DNA from: Bradyrhizobium guangdongense
GTDB taxonomy: Bacteria; Pseudomonadota; Alphaproteobacteria; Rhizobiales; Xanthobacteraceae
Assembly: GCF_006483445.1 (NCBI RefSeq)
Contig: NZ_PPPT01000248.1
Coordinates: 1 to 39,461 of the forward strand
Direction of reading: 5' to 3'
Length of the DNA: 39,461 nucleotides
The first letter of the stretch is position 1. Each line of letters starts with the position of its first letter. The notes under the pieces were generated by a model. The model made no database searches, was not told where the DNA came from, and worked only from the letters and a program-made list of their open reading frames with translations. Positions 6,275 to 14,441 of the stretch are shown piece after piece. The translations under genes were made by a program, and so were the position numbers.

Positions 6275-7108
6275 ATGACTGCGATTGTTGACAAAGAGAC
6301 CAGAACGTCGAAGCGGTATCGCAAACCGAATGCGCTCAAGCATGGAGCCTTCTCGTCCGTGGGACTGCTCCCTTGGGAAAGTCCGGAAGAGTTCGAGGAA
6401 CTCCGCCGTGGGCTCATCGACCAATATCAGCCAAAAGGCCCTCTTCAGCAGGAGTGCCTGCGGGACATTGCTTCCTTGATGTGGCGCAAGCGTCGGGTCC
6501 AGCAGAAGCGCCTTCTCGAAGTCGCGGCCGCAATCGACCGGGTCGAAAACCGCGTTCTGTGGGAGGATCCCCCTCCGCTCTTCGACACCAATTCCGAGAA
6601 AATACAGTATCAACTTTTGAACAGGAGTCCCCGGCAGCCGCGTCCACAAGACGATTACGAGCAGCTTCTCGCATTTAGCGCCAGCCTGTTTCGTTCCATT
6701 CGAGGCTCGTTGCTGGATTACCTGACCAGGATGTTGCCCAAGGAGTTTGCAGACCACCTGGAAGAAAAATGTCCCAAGTCGAACTATGAAGACTCAGATG
6801 AATGGGTGGTTGCCTTAAAGCGCGAGGTTGACGACGTATTGTTGCCGATGGTCCGCGCGCGAGAACCCAAACCCAAGTACTACTACGAAACCGCCGCCAA
6901 CCTTCTGACAGAGGATCGCTTGCTCGGTGATCTCGCAGTGGAGGAGCGGTTCGACGTGGCGATCGATCGCCTGCTGAAGCGCTTCTTCAGCCTGCAAATG
7001 GCGCACGACCTCAACGAGCGCAAGAAACCGAAGGAATTGACGATCAGTCCGCCGTCGGTCCAACTGCCGTCAGCAGATCCGAAACCCGCGGATCCTGTTA
7101 CTTCCTGA
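6275..7108 (+). CDS. Conserved hypothetical protein with KHGAF motif
   Basis: From ATG 6275 the product is 277 residues. It begins with a basic region and the signature NALKHGAFSSVGLLPWESPE, followed by FEELRRGLIDQYQPKGPLQQ and ASLMWRKRRVQQKRLLE. This N-terminal pattern (KHGAF, then LLP, then EFE, then WRKRR) recurs in unnamed rhizobial proteins of about this length that are often found in accessory regions. No enzymatic motif is seen. The middle is helical and charged, and the C-terminal 25 residues are Pro-rich (SPPSVQLPSADPKPADPVTS). A GTG at 6266 would add three residues. The ribosome site is weak for either start. It could be a DNA-associated protein given its basic helices, but this is speculation. 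Confidence 0.7.
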   Translation: MTAIVDKETRTSKRYRKPNALKHGAFSSVGLLPWESPEEFEELRRGLIDQYQPKGPLQQECLRDIASLMWRKRRVQQKRLLEVAAAIDRVENRVLWEDPPPLFDTNSEKIQYQLLNRSPRQPRPQDDYEQLLAFSASLFRSIRGSLLDYLTRMLPKEFADHLEEKCPKSNYEDSDEWVVALKREVDDVLLPMVRAREPKPKYYYETAANLLTEDRLLGDLAVEERFDVAIDRLLKRFFSLQMAHDLNERKKPKELTISPPSVQLPSADPKPADPVTS

Positions 7109-7564
7109 CGCATCGATCGGTTCGCAGCATTTGGGTGGGCGAGCCACAACCGCATCACGTGATGATCAATCCGCCGAAGCCTGTTTCGCCCTTCGTGCGA
7201 GCGACGCCAAACCAGACGCCAGAACAAGAACGTTGGCGGGGACGGACCGAGACTCCGCATCCGCGACTGGAATCAACCTCATCGAGGTTGATCACTGGAT
7301 TGTAGCGAGAGTTGCAATCTAAAATTGTGTATGGGTTCAGGTGGTTGCGATAGAAGTTTCACTGACTGCAACCATCAGGCGCAGTTTCGACGAAATGAAG
7401 CGAGCAAGTATTGGGAGATAAGGACGTTTCCAGGTTCAACCGCGTCGGTTTTCGTCCCTGGTTTGCTCAAACTTAACCAACCAAGGGGACCGCAGGCCAG
7501 CCCTTACCTATCGTTCAGCTTCGACCGGCATCGTCACACCCGCTTGTCAGAGGGGAACGGGGTC
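7109..7564. other. 456-base intergenic stretch, no gene
   Basis: No frame with coding character was found. An open frame from 7325 continues into the next gene, but its first 80 residues look translated from non-coding DNA. A short inverted repeat TGGTTGC (7342-7348) and GCAACCA (7368-7374) is the only structure noticed. The promoter of the secreted protein at 7565 must lie here. Confidence 0.5.
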
Positions 7565-7978
7565 ATGTCACGGAACTGGATCAGCACGATGCTGGCTGCG
7601 GCATTTGCTGTGCTGTTTGGAGCCGCATCCGCTAACGCCACGCCGTCCTGCCTTCGCGATCACAAGGCCTTCAAGCTCGCGGGCGACACCATCGCATGGA
7701 CGATGAAGCTCGCGCCCGGAGCCGATTGCATTTTGGGCCTGCGCTGGTCGACCATGCAGATCTACAAGGTCGAGGTGGTGGAGAAGCCGACGAGCGGCGA
7801 GCTCGTGCTGGTGGGGCCCGGTTTCCGCTACTACGCAAAGCCTGATTTCACGGGCACCGACAAGTTCACCCTTGTCGTCGTCGGTAAGAACCGTCACGAT
7901 GAGGGCAAGTCCACGGTCGAGATCACCGTGTCGAGACCCAATCCTCCCGTCGTGGCGAGTGCTGCCGGTCACGAGTGA
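7565..7978 (+). CDS. Exported small protein with Ig/cadherin-like domain
   Basis: ATG 7565 follows a GGGGAACGGGG purine tract. The 137-residue product starts with a Sec signal peptide (MSRNWISTMLAAAFAVLFGA, with likely cleavage after ANA near residue 27). The mature part of about 110 residues contains two cysteines (CLRDH and ADCIL), which may form a disulfide. The end of the domain reads GFRYYAKPDFTGTDKFTLVV and later STVEITV. This is the closing pattern of bacterial Ig-like and cadherin-like domains, in which Y-x-P-x-x-x-F-x-G-x-D-x-F-x-Y/L is conserved. It is probably periplasmic or surface-bound. Homologous small proteins are common in Bradyrhizobium without known function. Confidence 0.75.
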   Translation: MSRNWISTMLAAAFAVLFGAASANATPSCLRDHKAFKLAGDTIAWTMKLAPGADCILGLRWSTMQIYKVEVVEKPTSGELVLVGPGFRYYAKPDFTGTDKFTLVVVGKNRHDEGKSTVEITVSRPNPPVVASAAGHE

Positions 7979-8008
7979 TCGCCGCGAGAAGCGAGTTTCT
8001 CTGCGCTG

Positions 8009-8896
8009 ATGCCTGACGACGTCCACGTTCTCCGCAGCGGCGGGCTCGCCGCAATCGTCAAATCCGACGGCGCCGAGCTCTGCTCGCTCAAGCATGATTC
8101 CGGACTCGAACTCATCTGGCAGGCCGGCGCCGCATGGCCGCGGCATGCACCGCTGCTGTTTCCGATCGTCGGTCGCCTCGCGAACGACGAGCTGCATCAT
8201 CGCGGCCGGACCTATCGGATGACCCAGCACGGCTTTGCGCGCGACATGCGCTTTGCCTGGCTCGAGCGAAGTGCGACGCGTTGCGTGCTGGTGCTGGGCG
8301 ACAACGATGCGACGCGCGAAAAATATCCCTTCGCATTTCGTTTGACGGTGACCTACAGCCTCGACGCATCGGGCATCGACACCGCCTTCGAGATCGTCAA
8401 CACAGGCGACGAGATGTTGCCGGCCTCGCTCGGCGGGCATCCCGCATTCAACTGGCCGCTCCAGCCCGACCTTCGCAAGGAGGATTACGCGCTGACCTTC
8501 GCGCGTGACGAGGCGCATCCGGTTCGTCGTCTCGACGGCGGGCTGATGCGCGCGGTCGCAGGGCCGACGCCCGTTCGTGGGCGGGTGCTCCGGCTGTCCG
8601 AAAGCCTGTTCGTCAACGATGCGATCATCTTCGATCCCATCGACAGCACCTCCGTACGCTATGGGGCGGGCCAAGGGCCATGGGTCGAGATGTCCTGGAC
8701 CGGCTTTCGCGAGCTTGGCGTCTGGTCAAAACCCTCGGGCACGCCTTTCGTCTGCATCGAGCCGTGGCGCGGTTACGCCAGTCCGCTGTCTTTCGACGGC
8801 GAGTTTGTCGACAAGCCTGGCCTGATGAAGATCGCGCGGGGCGAAGAGGAGTTGCTCATCTACCGGATTGCTGTTGGGGCTGACCGCACCACTTGA
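8009..8896 (+). CDS. Aldose 1-epimerase family protein (LacX/YeaD-like mutarotase)
   Basis: The 295 residues form one galactose-mutarotase-like beta-sandwich. Markers are SDGAELCSLKHDSGLELIWQ near the N-terminus, PLLFPIVGRLANDELHHRG, the substrate-loop MTQHGFARDM with the conserved histidine, LGGHPAFNWPL, and near the C-terminus PFVCIEPWRGYASP carrying the catalytic glutamate. The family interconverts alpha and beta anomers of aldoses, and LacX-type members may use hexose-6-phosphates. No signal peptide is present, so it acts in the cytoplasm. It follows the Ig-like protein gene by 30 bases, and the two could be co-transcribed although they act in different compartments. The specific sugar is unknown. 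Confidence 0.87.
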   Translation: MPDDVHVLRSGGLAAIVKSDGAELCSLKHDSGLELIWQAGAAWPRHAPLLFPIVGRLANDELHHRGRTYRMTQHGFARDMRFAWLERSATRCVLVLGDNDATREKYPFAFRLTVTYSLDASGIDTAFEIVNTGDEMLPASLGGHPAFNWPLQPDLRKEDYALTFARDEAHPVRRLDGGLMRAVAGPTPVRGRVLRLSESLFVNDAIIFDPIDSTSVRYGAGQGPWVEMSWTGFRELGVWSKPSGTPFVCIEPWRGYASPLSFDGEFVDKPGLMKIARGEEELLIYRIAVGADRTT

Positions 8897-8915
8897 CGTA
8901 CAACTTTGGTCAGAT

Positions 8916-8940
8916 CACGAACGGGAACTTCCTGTTCGTG
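8916..8940. repeat. 25-bp near-perfect palindrome after the epimerase gene
   Basis: CACGAAC (8916-8922) pairs with GTTCGTG (8934-8940), and GGAA pairs with TTCC inside, leaving one mismatched pair. It begins 19 bases after the epimerase stop and has no T-run. It could be a transcription stop or a protein-binding site upstream of the next unit at 9134. A second GC palindrome (GGCGCCGG type) repeats at 8959-8987. Confidence 0.55.
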
Positions 8941-9133
8941 TGACGATGGCAATCGATCGGCGCCGGCTTTGTCATCCGGCGCCGGCGTTGCGTTCAACGC
9001 TGCAGGTTGTTCTCAATAAATCTTGAAATGTAAGGTGGCTCACACGCCTCGCGGGTGGATCGCGTCATCGTCCGCGCCGATGTCGGCCGACTGATGACGC
9101 CGCATCGTTTCACCCAACCGCAAGGAGGCAACC

Positions 9134-9376
9134 ATGGCCAACGCTGCAGACCGTGACGAGACCGTCCGCAAGTTCCTCAACTCGAAGGTGTTCGACTTCA
9201 ACGCTTTCGGCAAGTTCGTCGCCGAGAACGGCACGAGCATCGCCAGCGCCAGCGACGGCGAATTCGGCTTCGTCATCGGCCATCGCTTCATCCGCTACTG
9301 CATTCCGCCGCAGGTGAGCGTGATCCAGGAGCTCGACCCGGCCGTGATGCGGGGCGAGGTCACCGGCGGCCGCTAA
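9134..9376 (+). CDS. Small unknown protein, 80 aa, upstream of DUF6895-like gene
   Basis: ATG 9134 has a strong ribosome site (AAGGAGG, 6 bases upstream). The product starts MANAADRDETVRKFLNSKVF and continues DFNAFGKFVAENGTSIASAS. It then reads DGEFGFVIGHRFIRYCIPPQ and ends VMRGEVTGGR. It is soluble and mildly acidic, with a single cysteine, no signal peptide and no membrane segment. I do not recognise the family. It precedes the DUF6895-like gene by 74 bases on the same strand. The size, the strong translation signal and the pairing would be compatible with a substrate or partner peptide of the downstream protein, but no leader motif of a known peptide-modifying system is visible. Confidence 0.72.
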   Translation: MANAADRDETVRKFLNSKVFDFNAFGKFVAENGTSIASASDGEFGFVIGHRFIRYCIPPQVSVIQELDPAVMRGEVTGGR

Positions 9377-9450
9377 CGCTGCCTGATCGTTCTAGCGCGG
9401 CCTTGCTGCCCAACTGGACCATCCGCTCAAGCACTCCAACAGAGGCGCCC

Positions 9451-10743
9451 ATGCAGAACCCACGAGATCACAAGGTCGCGCTAGATCGCATGCCAACATC
9501 TGCCCCGCATCGAGCGGAGTTCCGTCAAAACCTCCTGCAGCGCCTGCACCTCGCCTTGCGGATTGCGGGACGCACCGTGCAGTTCCTCGGCACCGACGGG
9601 TTTGACGGATCGGATCATCCGGACGGAAATTTCGCCGCCGAGAAGCCGCTCGCGGAAACCGCGATGCTGCTCTACGTCGCCGGCCGGCACGCCGCCGATC
9701 CCGCTCTGCGCGATCTTTTCGACAAGGCGATCCACGATCTCGTTCCCCACGCCCGCTCAGAACGGATGCGGTGGGATATCGTGCGTTACCCTTCGGTCTG
9801 CCTCCAGCTCGCGACCCCGCATATCCTGCTGGGCAAACTTGGCCGCAGCGATGCCCGCTTCGACGCGTTGCTCGCCGAAAGCGCCACGGCATCCGTCAGC
9901 GAGAGCCACGAGGTGGTGCCATATCGCGAGCTCGAGCTGATGTGGCTCGAGGCGTTGTGGCGCAACGAGGCCCCGCGGCCGGGTTTTGTGGAGACCGCAC
10001 GCAAGACGGCGCTCGGCCGCGCCATCGACCTCCTCAACGGCACGCGGGACGACGCCTACGCCCACACCCATGCGGCGATGTACTACACCGATTTCGGCAA
10101 TTGGCAGGGCCGCCTGCCGCGCCCGGCGCACGAATTTCTCGACGAGTCCGCGTCCGTGCTCGCCCGCGCGCTGGTCATCGAGGACTATGATCTTGCCGCC
10201 GAAGCGCTGATGGCTTGGCCGCTGTTGTCGACGGACTGGAGTCCGGCGGCGGCATTCGGCTTCCGCGTCGTCGCGTCGCTCGAGGACAAGGTCGGCTTCC
10301 TGCCCGCGGGTCGCTCGGCGTCGAGCCAGCTCCTGCGCCTCGACGGCCACGACCGGACCAAATGCGCGCTCGCGACCTCTTATCACACGGCCTATGTCAT
10401 GGGCATGCTATGCGCGGTGGCGCTGAAGCCGGACATGGCCTCGCCATTCGAGATCGCAGGCCCGGCTCACGAGATGGCGCTCGTCAACCATCTGCGTTCG
10501 CTGATCCCATCGACCGGCGCATATTGGGAGCGGGTGTTTGCCAGCTTGCATACGGACGAGCAGGCGGCGCTCGCGCCGTTCCTGCTGGATGTCGCCTTGA
10601 TGCAGGCGAGCCGCAGGGGCGATGCCGCGCAGATGGCACGCCTGCTGCAGGCGGCCGTCACGCACGGCCTCGCCGACACCAGCCTGTGCGCCCAATCCGC
10701 CGGGCTCTTGACGCGCATGAGTGCGCTGGTCGCGCGTGACTGA
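9451..10743 (+). CDS. Large unknown protein resembling DUF6895 family
   Basis: ATG 9451 with AGAGG 5 bases upstream gives 430 residues. An upstream TTG at 9403 is less likely. The protein is all-helical in character. Recognisable stretches are YPSVCLQLATPHILLGKLG near residue 115, the motif AHTHAAMYYTDFGNW near 205 and the second-half helix TSYHTAYVMGMLCAVALKPD. The HTH-x-x-x-Y-x-TDFG core resembles the TH-x-x-F-x-TDWG core that I associate with DUF6895 proteins of actinobacteria. This is a memory-based similarity, not a search result. No signal peptide, membrane segment or nucleotide-binding motif is present. It is the second gene of a likely two-gene unit with the 80-residue protein and is convergent with the hydrolase gene 18 bases away. 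Confidence 0.7.
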   Translation: MQNPRDHKVALDRMPTSAPHRAEFRQNLLQRLHLALRIAGRTVQFLGTDGFDGSDHPDGNFAAEKPLAETAMLLYVAGRHAADPALRDLFDKAIHDLVPHARSERMRWDIVRYPSVCLQLATPHILLGKLGRSDARFDALLAESATASVSESHEVVPYRELELMWLEALWRNEAPRPGFVETARKTALGRAIDLLNGTRDDAYAHTHAAMYYTDFGNWQGRLPRPAHEFLDESASVLARALVIEDYDLAAEALMAWPLLSTDWSPAAAFGFRVVASLEDKVGFLPAGRSASSQLLRLDGHDRTKCALATSYHTAYVMGMLCAVALKPDMASPFEIAGPAHEMALVNHLRSLIPSTGAYWERVFASLHTDEQAALAPFLLDVALMQASRRGDAAQMARLLQAAVTHGLADTSLCAQSAGLLTRMSALVARD

Positions 10744-10761
10744 AGAAAGCGCTGGTCGCGG

Positions 10762-11859
10762 TTAGCGCGCCAGCCGATCGTCGATCGCATAAAGGCTGCA
10801 GGCGCTCGTCCACTTGCCGCAGGCCGCCAGTGCATCGGCTTGCGCGTCCGCGATGCTGGGCCGGCCGGAGCGCCAGCCGAAGGCGCCCTTGGGCGACACC
10901 GCAAAGGCCTTGTGCGGCGAGATGCTGGCGAGGTAGCGCGCGAACTCCGTCCTGCCGCTCTCCGAGAGCTGGCTTGGCGCCGGCAGCGGATCCGGCGGGC
11001 CTAAGATCTCCCGCGGCGCGAGTTTTTGCGCGCGCAGGAACGCGTCGACATAGGGCGTCCATTGCGGCCGGCTGGTCGTCGAGTAGAGGTAATGGCCGTC
11101 CTCGCCAAAGGCCGGCGCGTCGATGAAGTCAGCGTTGCCGCCGCCGCTGCGAAACGCATCGCGGAAGCGGTGGGCCAGGGCAGGTGCGAAGTACAGGTCG
11201 TTGGCGGCATAGACCCACAGCGTCGGCACGCGCGAGGTCTTGCCAAAACTGCCAAAGGCCTGCACCAGCGCATCGGGATTGCAGACATAGTTGTCGCTCG
11301 TCGAACCGCGGCCGCCGGCAAAATTGATTCCGGCGACGAGGCCAGGCGGCGCCTGCGCGGTCAGGGCGATGGTGGCGAGACCGCCGGTGGAATGGCCGAC
11401 CGCGATCATGCCGTTCGGGCTGATGTCGTCTCGCCGCATCATCGCATCGATCGCCGCGCGCAGATCGGCAACCGCCACACTCGTGCCGGCCAGATAGTCG
11501 GCGCGGGCGCAGGTGCCGTAGCTGTCGACCCGGCCGCCGGGCGAGGTGCCATAGCCGCGCCGCATCACGTTGACCGCGGCAAAGCCGCGCCGGGCGAATT
11601 CGAGGGCGATGCCATAATATTTGCGCGCCGACATGGTCGCGCGGTCCTCGAAGATCCGCGGCGAGCCGTGGCTGATGAGGGCGAGCGGATAGCGCCTTAC
11701 GGGCGCGGGCCGCACCAGAAATGCCTCGAGGCCGGGCGGTCCGGCGGCCGCCATCGGGATGCGCAAATCCTCGGTGTAGAATTCGGCGGCCGATGCGCCG
11801 GGCATCGCGCTCGCGAGCCAGGCGATCAGCACAACTGGCAGCGCGCGCGCGACGGTCAT
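10762..11859 (-). CDS. Secreted alpha/beta hydrolase (dienelactone-hydrolase-like) with C-terminal Cys domain
   Basis: From ATG 11859 the product is 365 residues. A signal peptide (MTVARALPVVLIAWLASAMP, cleavage near ASA-A) directs it to the periplasm. The hydrolase core shows LISHGSPR for the oxyanion region, the nucleophile elbow GHSTGG with Ser157, an acid in VYAANDLYF and the histidine in EDGHYLY, so a complete catalytic triad is present. The last 60 residues (about 300-365) form a separate small domain reading KAFAVSPKGAFGWRSG and ACGKWTSACSLYAIDD. This tail is known from rhizobial exported proteins and has a probable disulfide. The substrate is likely an ester, but it cannot be named. 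The longer frame to 11898 only adds residues before the signal peptide. Confidence 0.82.
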   Translation of the reverse strand: MTVARALPVVLIAWLASAMPGASAAEFYTEDLRIPMAAAGPPGLEAFLVRPAPVRRYPLALISHGSPRIFEDRATMSARKYYGIALEFARRGFAAVNVMRRGYGTSPGGRVDSYGTCARADYLAGTSVAVADLRAAIDAMMRRDDISPNGMIAVGHSTGGLATIALTAQAPPGLVAGINFAGGRGSTSDNYVCNPDALVQAFGSFGKTSRVPTLWVYAANDLYFAPALAHRFRDAFRSGGGNADFIDAPAFGEDGHYLYSTTSRPQWTPYVDAFLRAQKLAPREILGPPDPLPAPSQLSESGRTEFARYLASISPHKAFAVSPKGAFGWRSGRPSIADAQADALAACGKWTSACSLYAIDDRLAR

Positions 11860-11930
11860 GGATGATGATTCGAACCCCTGTCGCGCCGACCATAACAAAT
11901 CGGCGCGACGGCGTATCTGCCGCTTTGGCC

Positions 11931-12302
11931 CTACTTCAGCGTCTGCAGGTAGGCGATGACGTCGGCGCGATCCTTGGGCTCGGGCAGTCCCTTGAAGAAC
12001 ATCTTGACGCCGTGAATGTCGCCGCGGGGGTCGGCCAGGTAGGCGTCCAGGGCCGTCGCGCTCCAGGCATCCTTGTTGGCTTTCATCGCGTCCGAATAGG
12101 CGAAGTCCGGAACGGAGGCTGGCACACGCCCGACCACGTTCCAGAGGCTCGGGCCGACCTTGTTCACCCCGATCTCGGCTGCGTGGCAGTTCTGGCAGGT
12201 TCGCGCGAACACTGTCTTGCCGGTGGTCGCGTCGCCGTCCGCAACGGCGGCGCTCGACATGAAACAGGCCAACAGGGCGAGGAGTGTCTTGCGTCCCATC
12301 AT
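11931..12302 (-). CDS. Class I c-type cytochrome (cytochrome c2-like)
   Basis: ATG 12302 is preceded by GGAG 7 bases upstream. The 123-residue precursor has a signal peptide (MMGRKTLLALLACFMSSAAV). The mature protein carries one heme-binding site TCQNCH and the following GPSLWNVVGR. It then has the conserved aromatic run FAYSDAMKANKDAWS, and VKMFFKGLPEPKDRADVIAY, in which Met is the expected sixth heme ligand. This is the layout of soluble cytochrome c of the mitochondrial/c2 type, shuttling electrons in the periplasm. It is divergent from pgm across a 269-base gap, so there is no operon link. The specific redox partner is unknown. Confidence 0.9.
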   Translation of the reverse strand: MMGRKTLLALLACFMSSAAVADGDATTGKTVFARTCQNCHAAEIGVNKVGPSLWNVVGRVPASVPDFAYSDAMKANKDAWSATALDAYLADPRGDIHGVKMFFKGLPEPKDRADVIAYLQTLK

Positions 12303-12571
12303 TTCAAATCTCCGCTTTCTCGGGACGTGCCGGCGGCATGCGGCAACGTTCCACCTCATCATCGAGACGGGCGGCAGCGTGCAGGCGGATGGGTGGGAGC
12401 GTCCTTGTTCTGCCTCAATCGAGACCCGGCACCAAAGTACGAGGTCGGCTTCGATCTTGCCGGTGGATCGTCCGGCGCTGCGTACGCGTTGTCGATGGCG
12501 GTCGGGCTTGGCGAGGGCTCGGCCGATGGTATGCTGTCCCTGCGATCTCTGAACATGCGAGGATTTTTCCG

Positions 12572-14218
12572 GTGGTTGATGTCAATCCCGCGGCGGGCAA
12601 GGTGGCTTCGCCCGATGTGCTCACCAACATTCCGAGGCTGGTGACGGCCTATTTCGCGGGCAAGCCGGATCCGGCCGATCCGTTGCAGCGGGTGGCGTTC
12701 GGAACCTCGGGCCATCGCGGCACCTCGACCAAGAATTCCTTCAACGAGAACCACATCCTCGCGACCACGCAGGCGATCTGCGATTACAGAAAGGAAAAGG
12801 GGCTGACCGGCCCTCTGTTCATCGGCATCGACACCCACGCGCTGGCTGAACCCGCGCTGGTCAGCGCGGTCGAGGTGTTCGCCGCCAACGGCGTCAACGT
12901 CATGATCGACCAGGACGGCGGTTACACGCCGACGCCGGTCATCTCGCATGCGATCCTGTCCTACAACAAGGGCCGCACATCGGGGCTCGCCGACGGCGTC
13001 GTCATCACGCCCTCGCACAATCCGCCCGAGGACGGCGGCTATAAATACAATCCGCCGCATGGCGGCCCGGCCGATACCGACGTCACCGGCGTGGTCGAGA
13101 AGCGCGCCAACGCCTATCTCGCCGACGGGATGAAGGGCGTCGCGCGCATGGACTATGCGAAGGCGCGCAAATCGGCCTTCGTCCACCTCTACGATTATGT
13201 CACGCCCTATGTCGCCGATCTCGGCAACGTCGTCGATCTCGCGCTGGTGAAGTCGGCCGGCGTCAATATCGGCATCGATCCGCTCGGCGGTGCCGCCGTT
13301 CATTACTGGCACCCGATCATCGCGCGCTATGGCCTGAAGGCGACCGTCGTGAACGAGGCGATCGACCCGACCTTCCGCTTCATGACAGTGGACTGGGACG
13401 GCAAGATCCGCATGGACTGCTCCTCGCCCTATGCCATGGCGAGCCTGATTGCGATGCGCGACCGCTTTGACGTCGCTTTCGCCAACGACACGGACGCCGA
13501 CCGCCACGGCATCGTGACGCGCACCGGCGGCTTGATGAACCCCAACCACTATCTCGCGACCGCGATCGCCTATCTCTTCGCGCACCGGCCGCAATGGGAC
13601 GCCAACGCCGCGATCGGCAAGACGGTGGTGTCGAGCTCCGTCATTGACCGTGTCGCCAAAAAGCTCGGCCGCAAGCTGGTGGAGACGCCAGTCGGCTTCA
13701 AATGGTTCGTCGACGGCCTCGTCACGGGCAGCTTCGGCTTCGGCGGCGAGGAGAGCGCAGGGGCCTCCTTCCTCAAGCGCGACGGCAGCGTCTGGACCAC
13801 GGACAAGGACGGAATCATCCTCGGCCTGCTCGCTGCCGAGATCATGGCCAAAACCGGCCGCGATCCCAGCCAGTTCTTCGGCGACCTCACGGCCGAGCTC
13901 GGCGTGCCCCATTACGCCCGCATCGACGTCGCAGCCACGCCGCCGCAGAAGGCCATCCTGAAGTCGGTGACCCCCGAGCAGCTCGGCCTCAGGGAGCTCG
14001 CCGGCGACCCCGTGCGGGCCACCATGAGCAAGGCGCCCGGCAACGGTCAGCCCTTTGGCGGCATCAAGGTCGAGACTGACTTTGGCTGGTTCGCCGCCCG
14101 GCCCTCAGGCACGGAAGATGTGTACAAAATCTACGCCGAAAGCTTCCGAAGCAGCGAGCATCTGCGCCAAATCCAGCAGGATGCGCAGGCGGGGCTGAAA
14201 AAGGTGTTCGGGAGCTAG
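12572..14218 (+). CDS. pgm: Phosphoglucomutase (alpha-D-glucose phosphate-specific)
   Basis: I chose GTG 12572, giving MVDVNPAAGKVASPDVLTNI, since it produces 548 residues, the normal length of bacterial Pgm. A GAGG lies about 9 bases upstream, and the longer frame is an artefact. The enzyme interconverts glucose-1-phosphate and glucose-6-phosphate in the cytoplasm, linking glycogen and polysaccharide synthesis to glycolysis. All four functional loops are seen: the phosphoserine loop VVITPSHNPPEDGGYKYNPP, the metal loop NDTDADRHGI, the sugar-specificity loop GFGGEESAGASF, and the phosphate-binding loop RPSGTEDVYKIYAE. The 220 bases downstream contain no gene, only the control region of the van operon. 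Confidence 0.96.
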   Translation: MVDVNPAAGKVASPDVLTNIPRLVTAYFAGKPDPADPLQRVAFGTSGHRGTSTKNSFNENHILATTQAICDYRKEKGLTGPLFIGIDTHALAEPALVSAVEVFAANGVNVMIDQDGGYTPTPVISHAILSYNKGRTSGLADGVVITPSHNPPEDGGYKYNPPHGGPADTDVTGVVEKRANAYLADGMKGVARMDYAKARKSAFVHLYDYVTPYVADLGNVVDLALVKSAGVNIGIDPLGGAAVHYWHPIIARYGLKATVVNEAIDPTFRFMTVDWDGKIRMDCSSPYAMASLIAMRDRFDVAFANDTDADRHGIVTRTGGLMNPNHYLATAIAYLFAHRPQWDANAAIGKTVVSSSVIDRVAKKLGRKLVETPVGFKWFVDGLVTGSFGFGGEESAGASFLKRDGSVWTTDKDGIILGLLAAEIMAKTGRDPSQFFGDLTAELGVPHYARIDVAATPPQKAILKSVTPEQLGLRELAGDPVRATMSKAPGNGQPFGGIKVETDFGWFAARPSGTEDVYKIYAESFRSSEHLRQIQQDAQAGLKKVFGS

Positions 14219-14341
14219 TTCCCCTCCGCCGCCTGTAAAAGGCGTCGAAAACAACCCCATGCACGGTAGGACTGGGCCTTGGGCGGGCCGGGCGCGCGGC
14301 CGAGGCTGCGCGTGCCGTCATCGTGCCCGCGTTTGTAGTGG

Positions 14342-14412
14342 TGTATACAAAAAAGCGATTAAAGGTATTATTTTAAGGTATAAATCAAAGCTGTCCCGCA
14401 CTATTGTATACA
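14342..14412. promoter_or_regulatory. Twin TGTATACA operators upstream of vanA
   Basis: The 8-bp palindrome TGTATACA occurs at 14342-14349 and again at 14405-14412, with A/T-rich flanks. The centres are exactly 63 bases apart, six helical turns of B-DNA. GntR/FadR-subfamily regulators with FCD domains bind GTA-TAC-type palindromes, and such a regulator is encoded inside the operon. The DNA between the two sites is AT-rich (14358-14390) and should hold the promoter. The second site lies 30 bases before the vanA start, well placed for repression, and the spacing would allow DNA looping. Confidence 0.72.
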
Positions 14413-14441
14413 TAACGTATCCATAAGCGTGGGAGAGCGCC

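Noticed and set aside
5785..6417. Leftward open frame of 210 codons across the gene-poor region
   Set aside because: Composition is Ser/Arg-rich without domain pattern, it overlaps the start of the convincing gene at 6275, and the plus strand between 5701 and 5931 reads better.
8916..8945. EcfG promoter at GGAAC 8924-8928
   Set aside because: No CGTT follows at 16 or 17 bases; the GGAAC is part of the palindrome.
12359..13912. Long antisense open frame over pgm
   Set aside because: It is a mirror of the high-GC3 pgm gene, with His/Asp/Arg-rich, low-complexity translation.
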